A stretch of 64,000 nt of DNA from positions 1-64,000 of IMG/VR virus record IMGVR_UViG_3300014819_000003; one strand, written 5' to 3'. Below the pieces are notes generated by a model. It ran no database searches. It was not told where the DNA came from and saw nothing but the letters and a program-made list of their open reading frames with translations. Positions 1-4,214 of the stretch are shown piece by piece (the stretch's first letter is position 1; each line of letters starts with the position of its first letter). The stretch comes from a virus. Made by a program: the position numbers and the translations under genes.

Positions 1-102
1 TGTGGAGATAACTCCAAAAGAATATGCGTATTCGCTATAACCTTTTTCTTTTGCGATAGCAATTAGGCTATCAAGTATTTTTGTTCTGTCTAAACTATTC
101 AT
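1..102 (-). CDS. Small protein, partial (runs off left edge)
   Basis: The gene reads leftward off the window, so only the first 34 residues are visible (MNSLDRTKILDSLIA..., a helix-like start and then a Tyr-rich stretch). The ATG at 102 follows AGAAAGG (110-116), the ribosome-binding register used by nearly all genes of this arm. It has its own promoter at 133-161. No family is recognised. The start is well supported; length and function cannot be judged because the 3' end is outside the window. Confidence 0.65.
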   Translation of the reverse strand, partial: MNSLDRTKILDSLIAIAKEKGYSEYAYSFGVIST

Positions 103-132
103 TAGTTTTCCTTTCTAATTTTTCAGGCTTCT

Positions 133-211
133 AGCCTACCATTTTCTACTGACATTTTCAAATCCGACACGCCCAGATTTCGGGAAAAATTCGGGTGTGA
201 TAATAATCACG
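133..211 (-). promoter_or_regulatory. CRP-like dyad plus early promoter (unit A)
   Basis: Leftward promoter TTGAAA (156-161), 17-bp spacer containing ATGTCAGTAG, and -10 TAGGCT (133-138). The imperfect dyad TGTGA-TAATAA-TCACG lies at 196-211, 34 bp upstream of the -35. GGCGTGTC (166-173, minus strand) lies just before the -35. The unit feeds the gene starting at 102. The layout repeats in six other units of this arm, which is the main support for it. Confidence 0.6.
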
Positions 212-223
212 TCATAAACACCC

Positions 224-244
224 TGTGGATAACCCTGTGGAAAA
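224..244. other. Pair of DnaA boxes
   Basis: TGTGGATAA (224-232) is the exact reverse complement of the DnaA box TTATCCACA. TGTGGAAAA (236-244) is the reverse complement of TTTTCCACA, which also fits the relaxed consensus TTWTNCACA. Both have the same orientation and are 12 bp apart, in non-coding DNA between the unit A dyad and a hairpin. This could mark a DnaA-bound origin or a DnaA-controlled site; two boxes alone do not prove an origin. Confidence 0.4.
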
Positions 245-257
245 CGTGGCGGCAAAT

Positions 258-292
258 GTTGAAACTTCAACCAATTTAGTCAAAGTTTCAAC
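258..292. terminator. Hairpin downstream of leftward operon
   Basis: A perfect 10-bp inverted repeat, GTTGAAACTT (258-267) and AAGTTTCAAC (283-292), with a 15-nt loop. It lies just 3' of the stop codon of the leftward gene 301-447, where a terminator would sit. It lacks a good run of U on the leftward transcript, so it may instead be an mRNA 3'-end stabiliser or a protein-binding dyad. Confidence 0.4.
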
Positions 293-300
293 CATTTAAT

Positions 301-447
301 TTAGATCTTTATTTCATTCCATTTCATCTCAGCAATTTCTTTACGCAAATTTTTATTTTCAATTTCAAATCTACGCAAATTCATTAGCATTCCAAAAAAG
401 AAAACGCCGAATGAAATTAGAGCGAATGTCAAAATTATTTCTGTCAT
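301..447 (-). CDS. Small single-span membrane protein (48 aa)
   Basis: The 48-residue product starts MTEIILTFALISFGVFFF, giving one N-terminal transmembrane helix (about residues 3-22). A charged, helix-prone tail rich in Glu, Lys and Asn (residues 24-48) follows. The ATG at 447 overlaps the TGA of the upstream gene as ATGA (444-447), implying translational coupling. It is the last gene of a leftward operon beginning at 1214. Function is unknown. The layout, a membrane anchor plus a cytoplasmic coiled segment, suits a small early membrane effector, but that is only inference. Confidence 0.6.
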   Translation of the reverse strand: MTEIILTFALISFGVFFFGMLMNLRRFEIENKNLRKEIAEMKWNEIKI

Positions 448-635
448 GCGTTTATTAGTCCTAACTCATCAACGCCACACGCTTTCTCAAAACGGGCTTT
501 ATCAAATCTGTCATTATCAGCGAGAAAGAATTGAGCAAATTCCTCTACTAAATCCTCAAAAACCTGTGGGTGTATCTCGCCAGAAAATCCAGCGAGAATG
601 TTAGCAGTTTCAATATAGTCTTTACGAGTCATCAT
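444..635 (-). CDS. Hypothetical acidic small protein (63 aa)
   Basis: A 63-residue acidic, probably helical protein with a Phe-rich middle (EEFAQFFLADNDRFDKARFE) and one Cys near the C-terminus. Translation may start at either of two adjacent Met codons (MMTRKDY). It sits directly downstream of the gene ending at 636 with no intergenic base, and overlaps the next gene as ATGA. The operon position and conserved spacing support a real gene. No family is recognised and no function is proposed. Confidence 0.6.
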   Translation of the reverse strand: MMTRKDYIETANILAGFSGEIHPQVFEDLVEEFAQFFLADNDRFDKARFEKACGVDELGLINA

Positions 636-896
636 TTAGTTATTCTCCTCATCTAGTAGAATGAACGCATGAGTGCCACCTTCATTAACACGCTCTAATT
701 CTGAAAGTAATTCATCACGAGTTAGAAGTGAAGCATTACCTACTAATTCTGTTACTGCTTGAATGTTTAGGTCTGTTACAACCTGCGTAGGCATTTTAGC
801 AAGTGTGCCTGCGAATGGAGAGTCAGCGTTAATTCTTGAAATAAATTTTACGCCATCAACCACGAATGGATAGTCTGTATAGTTAGTTGTTGTCAT
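636..896 (-). CDS. Hypothetical early protein (86 aa)
   Basis: The reading frame opens further upstream, but the start chosen is the ATG at 896 (MTTTNYTDYPF). It follows AAGAAAGG (908-915) and lies one base after the stop of the 40-residue gene 898-1020; a start at 938 would overlap that gene. The 86-residue product has a central Asn/Ala/Thr-rich segment and an acidic C-terminus (LLDEENN). No motif, membrane span or family is recognised. It belongs to a tightly packed five-gene leftward operon of small genes. Confidence 0.65.
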   Translation of the reverse strand: MTTTNYTDYPFVVDGVKFISRINADSPFAGTLAKMPTQVVTDLNIQAVTELVGNASLLTRDELLSELERVNEGGTHAFILLDEENN

Positions 897-897
897 T

Positions 898-1020
898 TTA
901 GTTTTTACCTTTCTTGGGTGTTTTAGTTGTATTGACAAGTTTAGCGATTTTCTCTAAGTTTGTCAAGCGAGTAGCCTCACGCTCTTTCTTGACTAATTCT
1001 TGGAATTCATGAAGTTTCAT
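898..1020 (-). CDS. Small charged helical protein (40 aa)
   Basis: A 40-residue ORF, MKLHEFQELVKKERE... ending in a Lys-rich tail (TPKKGKN). The heptad-like spacing of Leu and Ile suggests an amphipathic or coiled helix. Its ATG overlaps the TAA of gene 1020-1214 by one base (TAATG), and its own stop lies one base before the next start. The exact junctions on both sides argue that it is translated. Function unknown; the basic tail could contact nucleic acid, which is speculation. Confidence 0.6.
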   Translation of the reverse strand: MKLHEFQELVKKEREATRLTNLEKIAKLVNTTKTPKKGKN

Positions 1021-1214
1021 TAGTCTGCCACCTTTACTGCGACAGTAGCCCAACGATTACCATTGAAGCGAATTGCGTAGGCTTCATAGCCGTCAAGCCA
1101 AATATCCTCACGCTTTTCTGCGAAATTGATTTCGCCATATTGATATTTTCTCGCAAGTGAGCGAGGGTAGTAAGTGTGACCTATTAGCAGGTCTGTAATT
1201 GAATAACTTTTCAT
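1020..1214 (-). CDS. Hypothetical early protein (64 aa)
   Basis: The 64-residue product starts MKSYSITDLLIGHTYYPRSL and is rich in Tyr and Arg, with a predicted beta C-terminus (YAIRFNGNRWATVAVKVAD). The ATG at 1214 is preceded by AAAGAAAGG (1223-1231) at 8-nt spacing. It is the first gene of the leftward operon 1214-301 and is driven by unit G. The composition resembles small phage-encoded inhibitors or RNA/DNA-binding peptides, but no family is recognised, so the function is left open. Confidence 0.65.
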   Translation of the reverse strand: MKSYSITDLLIGHTYYPRSLARKYQYGEINFAEKREDIWLDGYEAYAIRFNGNRWATVAVKVAD

Positions 1215-1239
1215 AGTTTTTACCTTTCTTTATAAATCT

Positions 1240-1304
1240 ATTATTTCATTTTTTTTCTCAAAAGTCAAAGTGACACGCCGTCTATTTTTGTGGCGTAGGT
1301 CACA
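1240..1304 (-). promoter_or_regulatory. CRP-like dyad plus early promoter (unit G)
   Basis: Leftward -35 TTGACT (1263-1268), 17-bp spacer, -10 AATAAT (1240-1245). The dyad at 1289-1304 reads TGTGG-CGTAGG-TCACA on the plus strand (one mismatch) and is 20 bp upstream of the -35. GGCGTGTC (1272-1279, minus strand) lies between them. The spacer lacks the GTCAG seen in most sister promoters. The dyad overlaps the stop codon of gene 1300-1494, so this cassette abuts the previous one. It drives the operon from 1214. Confidence 0.55.
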
Positions 1305-1494
1305 AGGGGAGAATATCTCTCCCGTAGTATTCAACGGCATCAACGATATTCATTACGCCTTTATATTCACGGCAATTTGAGCAGATACTATCCCAACGAT
1401 CAAAAGTGCGTGAGCAGAATACGCAAATATTATCCTGAATTGAATAACCATTATCAATTAGAAAATCTGCTATTTCAATTATTTTGTTAGTCAT
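1300..1494 (-). CDS. Small zinc-finger protein (64 aa)
   Basis: A 64-residue protein with two CxxC knuckles, CVFC (residues 24-27) and CSNC (38-41), predicting one four-Cys zinc site. An N-terminal helix (IIEIADFLIDNGYS) precedes it and an acidic helix follows. The ATG at 1494 is preceded by AAAGAAAGG (1502-1510) at 7 nt. It is transcribed alone from unit E. Small zinc ribbons of this kind in early phage regions often bind host proteins or nucleic acid; no specific family is recognised. Confidence 0.65.
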   Translation of the reverse strand: MTNKIIEIADFLIDNGYSIQDNICVFCSRTFDRWDSICSNCREYKGVMNIVDAVEYYGRDILPL

Positions 1495-1523
1495 AAGTTT
1501 TCCTTTCTTTTTCTTACTCCGTA

Positions 1524-1589
1524 AGTCTAGCAGAAATCTCTGACAAAATCAAATCCAAATCACGCTTAGATTTTGTGAGAAATATCACA
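1524..1589 (-). promoter_or_regulatory. CRP-like dyad plus early promoter (unit E)
   Basis: Leftward -35 TTGATT (1547-1552), 17-bp spacer containing TTGTCAGAGA, -10 TAGACT (1524-1529). An exact TGTGA-GAAATA-TCACA dyad lies at 1574-1589, 21 bp upstream of the -35. It drives the zinc-finger gene at 1494 with a leader of about 20 nt. This is one of three exact dyads. Confidence 0.65.
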
Positions 1590-1628
1590 AGAAACGTAAG
1601 CACGACACGCCCGAGTGCGGGGGGCGGC

Positions 1629-1644
1629 AAATATTTTGCGGCAA
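1629..1644. repeat. 16-bp direct repeat, copy 1
   Basis: AAATATTTTGCGGCAA is identical to 2324-2339. Both copies lie in intergenic DNA upstream of a dyad and extend into similar flanks (GCGGCAAAT). A shorter relative, GCGGCAAATGTTG, occurs near 250. The element contains the palindrome AAATATTT. Role unknown. Confidence 0.5.
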
Positions 1645-1682
1645 TTTTGCTAATCAATTAAAATTAGCAAAAATTATTTTTT

Positions 1683-1829
1683 TTATTCTACAACATCTAG
1701 AACATCAAAAACATCAAATTTAACTAAGTCACTTTCGGAAAGTGCTAAGAAAATTTTATTTAAATCAAACACAGCACCTAAATCTGTATCTGATTCAGTA
1801 ACGAAACTAATCAAAACATTTTTTTTCAT
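1683..1829 (-). CDS. Small acidic protein (48 aa)
   Basis: A 48-residue ORF, MKKNVLISFVTESDTDLG..., ending FDVFDVLDVVE, strongly acidic and hydrophobic. The ATG at 1829 follows AGAAAGG (1838-1844) at 8-nt spacing. It lies 17 bp downstream of gene 1846-2073 and should share its transcript. The first half resembles a beta strand plus loop and the C-terminus an acidic helix. Acidic mini-proteins are typical of phage inhibitors that mimic DNA, but nothing specific is seen. Function unknown. Confidence 0.6.
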   Translation of the reverse strand: MKKNVLISFVTESDTDLGAVFDLNKIFLALSESDLVKFDVFDVLDVVE

Positions 1830-1845
1830 TTGTTTATCCTTTCTA

Positions 1846-2073
1846 TTATTTTTTTCTCATGTGTTTAGCATACTTGAGAAATAGTCTGCGATAACCACAG
1901 GTTTCGCAATAGTGATTTATTGAGGGTTTCACACTCTCAGATGTTTCTACTCTATAAGTAGGGTGCTTACAAGTAGGGTCATTACCTCTAACATTGTAGT
2001 CATTGTAGTATTTTTCTACTTTATCAAAAGACCAATAACCATTTACAATTTCATTTACTTTAATGTTAGTCAT
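1846..2073 (-). CDS. Small zinc-binding protein (75 aa)
   Basis: A 75-residue protein with a CKHP motif (residues 35-38) and HYCETC (54-59), a plausible Cys/His zinc site, then a basic C-terminal helix (RRLFLKYAKHMRKK). The ATG at 2073 follows AAAGAAAGG (2083-2091) at 9 nt. It is the first gene after the unusual 105-nt leader at 2074-2178, which carries two direct repeats inside an inverted repeat. The basic tail suggests contact with nucleic acid. No named family is recognised. Confidence 0.65.
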   Translation of the reverse strand: MTNIKVNEIVNGYWSFDKVEKYYNDYNVRGNDPTCKHPTYRVETSESVKPSINHYCETCGYRRLFLKYAKHMRKK

Positions 2074-2099
2074 TTTATCTAACCTTTCTTTTTATAGTT

Positions 2100-2167
2100 G
2101 AGATACTAATTTATTTGCTAGGCTCATGTTATTTCTAACCTTATTTGCTAGGCTCACTTAGTATCTC
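2100..2167 (-). repeat. Leader with nested direct and inverted repeats
   Basis: Two perfect 16-bp direct repeats (TTATTTGCTAGGCTCA at 2111-2126 and 2141-2156, start points 30 bp apart) are enclosed by a perfect 10-bp inverted repeat, GAGATACTAA (2100-2109) and TTAGTATCTC (2158-2167). The whole element falls in the predicted 5' leader of the leftward gene at 2073, downstream of promoter B. As RNA the inverted repeat would close a large stem presenting two identical loop segments. As DNA it could be an operator or an iteron-like site. Confidence 0.6.
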
Positions 2168-2184
2168 TATTTTGTTATGTAGCA

Positions 2185-2271
2185 ATACTAACACCCACCA
2201 CTGACATTTTGAGGGAACAAAGTAGGGCAATTCGGACATTCTAAAAAACTTTTTTTGTGATAAGAGTCACA
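2185..2271 (-). promoter_or_regulatory. CRP-like dyad plus early promoter (unit B)
   Basis: Leftward -10 TAGTAT (2185-2190), 17-bp spacer starting ATGTCAGTGG, weak -35 CTCAAA (2208-2213). An exact TGTGA-TAAGAG-TCACA dyad at 2256-2271, with arms extending to TTTGTGA and TCACAAA, lies 42 bp upstream of the -35. That gap is twice the 21 bp seen in units D, E and F. The weak -35 fits a promoter that needs an activator. Confidence 0.55.
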
Positions 2272-2323
2272 AACTTTCGGGCATTTCTATAAATGTCCAT
2301 AAGTATCGGCGTGTCTACTTGAC

Positions 2324-2339
2324 AAATATTTTGCGGCAA
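2324..2339. repeat. 16-bp direct repeat, copy 2
   Basis: Second exact copy of AAATATTTTGCGGCAA (first at 1629-1644). It lies in the central divergent control region between units B and D and is preceded by GGCGTGTC (2308-2315) and TTGACA (2319-2324), which look like a promoter half without a -10. Confidence 0.5.
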
Positions 2340-2371
2340 ATACCGCAAGTCCAAAATGTCCGATTTGTCCA

Positions 2372-2437
2372 TGTGACCAACACCACAAAAGACACGCATG
2401 ATTTAGACTTGACTTTGTCAGTAAGTTATAGTATTAT
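2372..2437 (+). promoter_or_regulatory. CRP-like dyad plus early promoter (unit D)
   Basis: Rightward -35 TTGACT (2409-2414), 17-bp spacer containing TTGTCAGTAA, -10 TATTAT (2432-2437). The dyad TGTGA-CCAACA-CCACA (2372-2387, one mismatch) is 21 bp upstream of the -35, and GACACGC (2391-2397) lies in the gap. This is the strongest core promoter of the arm and opens the rightward gene set. Confidence 0.7.
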
Positions 2438-2468
2438 TCTCCTATAACAAAAAGAAAGGTTAGAACAA

Positions 2469-2567
2469 ATGTTTGACTTAGCAGATTACCTAGACGGATA
2501 CGGCGTTGCCATTGCAATGGTGCTAGTGCTTGTGATTATCCCCTTCCTCCTCATTCTTGTGGGCTAA
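2469..2567 (+). CDS. Mini membrane protein (32 aa)
   Basis: A 32-residue ORF, MFDLADYLDGYGVAIAMVLV... ending ILVG. About 18 hydrophobic residues (13-31) form one transmembrane helix after a short acidic head. The ATG is preceded by AAAGAAAGG (2451-2459) at exactly 9 nt, the same spacing as the next two gene starts of this arm, and by promoter unit D. It is the first rightward early gene and is monocistronic, with the next dyad overlapping its stop. A membrane-acting early peptide is likely; its target is unknown. Confidence 0.65.
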   Translation: MFDLADYLDGYGVAIAMVLVLVIIPFLLILVG

Positions 2568-2623
2568 ATCACACCAAGCCTACGGCGTGTCGCCTTGACT
2601 TTTGGCAGGGTATAGGATAGAAT
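2558..2623 (+). promoter_or_regulatory. CRP-like dyad plus early promoter (unit F)
   Basis: Rightward -35 TTGACT (2595-2600), 17-bp spacer containing TTTGGCAGGG, -10 TAGAAT (2618-2623). The dyad TGTGG-GCTAAA-TCACA (2558-2573, one mismatch) is 21 bp upstream of the -35 and overlaps the stop codon of the preceding gene. GGCGTGTC is at 2584-2591. Confidence 0.65.
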
Positions 2624-2671
2624 TCTCCTACAAAATTAAATAAGAAAGTGTCTAAAGAAAGGACAACTAAA

Positions 2672-2779
2672 ATGATAAAGAAAAATTGTATGCTATGTGG
2701 TCAGACCACTCATGTATCTAAACGCAGTATCCCTGCGATATGTCCGAATTGTATAGATTCGCTAAATAGTGTGAGATAA
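2672..2779 (+). CDS. Mini zinc-finger protein (35 aa)
   Basis: A 35-residue peptide with CMLC (residues 6-9) and CPNC (24-27), a complete four-Cys zinc ribbon with little else. The ATG follows AAAGAAAGG (2654-2662) at 9 nt and promoter unit F. Its last codons overlap the dyad of the next unit (2770-2785). Free-standing zinc knuckles of this size can bind RNA polymerase or other host proteins; that is inference from size and context. No family name can be given. Confidence 0.65.
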   Translation: MIKKNCMLCGQTTHVSKRSIPAICPNCIDSLNSVR

Positions 2780-2846
2780 GTCACACGGGTATGACCAGAC
2801 ATACCCACAAACCACCCCCCAAAATGTCAGTGGTATCAGATAGACT
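2770..2846 (+). promoter_or_regulatory. CRP-like dyad plus early promoter (unit C)
   Basis: An exact dyad TGTGA-GATAAG-TCACA (2770-2785), which also fits the stricter actinobacterial GlxR pattern TGTGANNTANNTCACA. It lies 32 bp upstream of a weak -35 position (CCCAAA, 2818-2823). The 17-bp spacer begins ATGTCAGTGG and the -10 is TAGACT (2841-2846). The missing -35 and the strong dyad suggest activator dependence. It drives 2881-3466. Confidence 0.55.
2787..2806. repeat. Inverted repeat GGGTATG-N6-CATACCC
   Basis: Perfect 7-bp arms around six bases, the same architecture (7-6-7) as the extended TTTGTGA-N6-TCACAAA dyad, but with different sequence. It begins one base after the unit C dyad and lies between that dyad and the -35. 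It may be a second operator. It is not followed by a T-run, so it is unlikely to be a terminator. Confidence 0.45.
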
Positions 2847-2880
2847 ACCATTATTAGAAACTAAAGAAAGGTTAGAAAAA

Positions 2881-3072
2881 ATGCTAACACTAAATTACAC
2901 AATAGAAAAAGACGGAATTGAACTTTCCGAAATAAATAAACTCATGCTATCAGAGCGTCAGATAAATGACCTCATGGATACTCTTGTGGCTCATGGCTAC
3001 ACAGTATTAGAAATGTCAGTGGATAGTGCTACGATTATCCCTACAATTCACTATTCAGAAAGGAATAACTAA
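2881..3072 (+). CDS. Hypothetical small protein (63 aa)
   Basis: The frame is open from 2791, but the ATG at 2881 is chosen because AAAGAAAGG (2863-2871) sits exactly 9 nt upstream, as in sister genes, and the promoter (2841-2846) lies inside the longer version. The 63-residue product (MLTLNYTIEKDGIELSEINK...) looks like a compact helical domain with a beta end; the segment ELSEINKLMLSERQINDLMDTL could be two helices. It opens a four-gene rightward operon (2881-3466). Function unknown. Confidence 0.6.
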   Translation: MLTLNYTIEKDGIELSEINKLMLSERQINDLMDTLVAHGYTVLEMSVDSATIIPTIHYSERNN

Positions 3073-3073
3073 G

Positions 3074-3181
3074 ATGATAAACTCAATTCAAAGAATAAAC
3101 TGTGACGAGTGTTATGGTCACGGCGTTATCTTCTACGGAGATGATAACGATTATGCCGTTGAACCTTGTGAGTGTATATGA
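3074..3181 (+). CDS. Mini zinc-finger protein, DnaJ-type knuckle (35 aa)
   Basis: A 35-residue peptide containing CDECYGHG (residues 10-17) and CEC (32-34). The first half matches the CxxCxGxG repeat of the DnaJ central zinc domain, here as a single free unit. The ATG lies one base after the previous stop, and the TGA overlaps the next ATG as ATGA. The operon position supports translation. It could bind a host chaperone or nucleic acid, but neither is shown. Confidence 0.55.
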   Translation: MINSIQRINCDECYGHGVIFYGDDNDYAVEPCECI

Positions 3182-3303
3182 CCTACACTCATGAGCAACA
3201 ATTACGGCTCGCATGGATAACAAAATACGGAAGCCCCGAAGGGTATCACAAAGCAACACAACTAGAGAAAGAAGAAATACTAAATGAAACTAACAATAAC
3301 TAG
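3178..3303 (+). CDS. Small charged protein (41 aa)
   Basis: A 41-residue ORF (MTYTHEQQLRLAWITKYGSP...) coupled to the upstream gene by ATGA at 3178-3181 and overlapping the next gene by 20 bp. The sequence reads like a short helix-turn-helix peptide with a Gln/Glu/Lys-rich end (LEKEEILNETNNN). No motif is decisive. Support comes from the overlap at its start and its operon position. Confidence 0.5.
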   Translation: MTYTHEQQLRLAWITKYGSPEGYHKATQLEKEEILNETNNN

Positions 3304-3466
3304 CATGGCAGGCAATACTTCTAGCATGGAATTGCCAACTAAAGAAGATGTTTATTATTTTATTGACTTGTATAAATCAGCATTGAAAAAAAATCAGCGA
3401 GTAAAAATTACTTGCGATATTCTTGGAATTGACGGGTATTTACAAGGCACTAAACCAATACGCTAA
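3284..3466 (+). CDS. Hypothetical small protein (60 aa)
   Basis: A 60-residue protein (MKLTITSMAGNTSSMELPTK...) with an alternating beta-helix-beta look: a first strand, a central helix (VYYFIDLYKSALKKN) and two closing strands (RVKITCDILGIDGYLQG). A purine-rich GAGAAAGAAGAAA lies upstream of the ATG. It is the last gene of the rightward early operon and is followed within 8 bp by a strong terminator. Function unknown. Confidence 0.6.
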   Translation: MKLTITSMAGNTSSMELPTKEDVYYFIDLYKSALKKNQRVKITCDILGIDGYLQGTKPIR

Positions 3467-3473
3467 AGCCCTC

Positions 3474-3512
3474 TAGTGCGATCTCTCCAATAGTGGTCGC
3501 ACTATTTTTTTT
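3474..3512 (+). terminator. Rho-independent terminator
   Basis: An 8-bp perfect stem, TAGTGCGA (3474-3481) and TCGCACTA (3497-3504), with a 15-nt loop, followed by eight T (3505-3512). It closes the rightward early operon. Confidence 0.85.
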
Positions 3513-3565
3513 GTATTTTTTTTCTAAATCATGCATCATACATCTTAGAAAAATATTCAGATTTT

Positions 3566-3574
3566 TGGTATAAT
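3566..3574 (+). promoter_or_regulatory. Extended -10 promoter (leaderless)
   Basis: TGGTATAAT, with no recognisable -35. The -10 ends 6 bp before the ATG at 3581, so transcription should begin at or beside the start codon. Confidence 0.6.
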
Positions 3575-3580
3575 GAAAAT

Positions 3581-3778
3581 ATGACAAACCACAACCTTTG
3601 TATCCACGTATACGAATATGTTAATTCCGAGGTTTGCCCTCATTGTGGGCGGTATACACATGAAGTAGATCGTGAACTACACTATAAACTCTTTAAGCAA
3701 TATTATGATGAAGGAAAACATCTAGCCTACAAATGCCCAATCGAGGGCGGTACCATAAGAGGCTGGTGGTCTATATAA
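3581..3778 (+). CDS. Zinc-finger protein (65 aa), leaderless
   Basis: A 65-residue protein with CPHCGR (residues 19-24), an early Cys-His pair (CIH, 7-9) and a late Cys (52), ending IRGWWSI. The pattern suggests a small zinc-binding fold. No Shine-Dalgarno is present: TGGTATAAT ends 6 bp upstream of the ATG, so the mRNA is probably leaderless. Short Cys/His proteins of this kind are common in actinobacteriophages, but the function is not known. It begins a new unit after the early terminator. Confidence 0.65.
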   Translation: MTNHNLCIHVYEYVNSEVCPHCGRYTHEVDRELHYKLFKQYYDEGKHLAYKCPIEGGTIRGWWSI

Positions 3779-3858
3779 AATACGCTATAGCACTCTTAAT
3801 TCTGCTATTTGGTTTGTTAAACTATTTTGCCTATTTGCAAAAAATCAACGGTATGTAA
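3766..3858 (+). CDS. Possible mini membrane protein (30 aa)
   Basis: A GTG-initiated frame of 30 residues (MVYIKYAIALLILLFGLLNY...) overlaps the end of the previous gene by 13 bp. It encodes one strongly hydrophobic helix (residues 5-23) and a short polar tail. AAGAGG (3757-3762) is only 3 nt from the GTG, so initiation is doubtful. It could be a lysis-related or effector membrane peptide, or chance. Confidence 0.3.
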   Translation: MVYIKYAIALLILLFGLLNYFAYLQKINGM

Positions 3859-3860
3859 AA

Positions 3861-4061
3861 TTACCATTTTCCAACAGGACATTTAGCATTCTCTAACCCT
3901 GTTTTTAACTTCATAAAACATCCACACTTGCCACATCGTTGAGTCTTTGGTTTGAAAAATTCACAACTCTTACAAATTTCAAGGCGGTAGTTAGCAAGTT
4001 CTTCACCACTTCTTGGCGAGTTTGGATTTAACAAATCCCATGGCTTAACATCATCTGACAT
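3861..4061 (-). CDS. Cys-rich zinc-ribbon protein (66 aa)
   Basis: The leftward start at 4061 (MSDDVKPWDLLNPNS) is chosen because AAAGGAAGG lies just upstream; the frame is open to 4112. The 66-residue product carries RLEICKSCEFF, then QRCGKCGCFMKLKT and AKCPVGKW, eight or so residues of a tight Cys cluster. Small proteins with this RxxICxxC...CGCFMxxKT...CPxGKW pattern are widespread in aquatic phages, with unknown function. A -10 (TATAAT on the minus strand, 4083-4088) lies upstream. Confidence 0.7.
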   Translation of the reverse strand: MSDDVKPWDLLNPNSPRSGEELANYRLEICKSCEFFKPKTQRCGKCGCFMKLKTGLENAKCPVGKW

Positions 4062-4196
4062 ATAAAACCTTCCTTTAACTCCATTATATCCTATTGGCCG
4101 TATAGAATGCAAACCAGGTTATTGACGCTATTCGTATCTTTGATTCGTGTTAGTCATTGATGGTTTGTTATTCTTTTTGCGCCCCGCCGAAATACG

Positions 4197-4205
4197 TGAT
4201 ATAAT
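4197..4205 (+). promoter_or_regulatory. Extended -10 promoter
   Basis: TGATATAAT ends 9 bp before the ATG at 4215. A possible -35 TTGCGC (4177-4182) is at 17 bp. Confidence 0.55.
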
Positions 4206-4214
4206 TTCTTCATT

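Noticed and set aside
258-292. Treating the 10-bp hairpin as a proven rho-independent terminator
   Set aside because: It lacks a U-run on the leftward transcript; kept only as a moderate call.
2308-2347. TTGACA (2319-2324) after GGCGTGTC as an eighth early promoter
   Set aside because: No acceptable -10 at 16-18 bp (the position reads ACCGCA) and no dyad at the usual distance.
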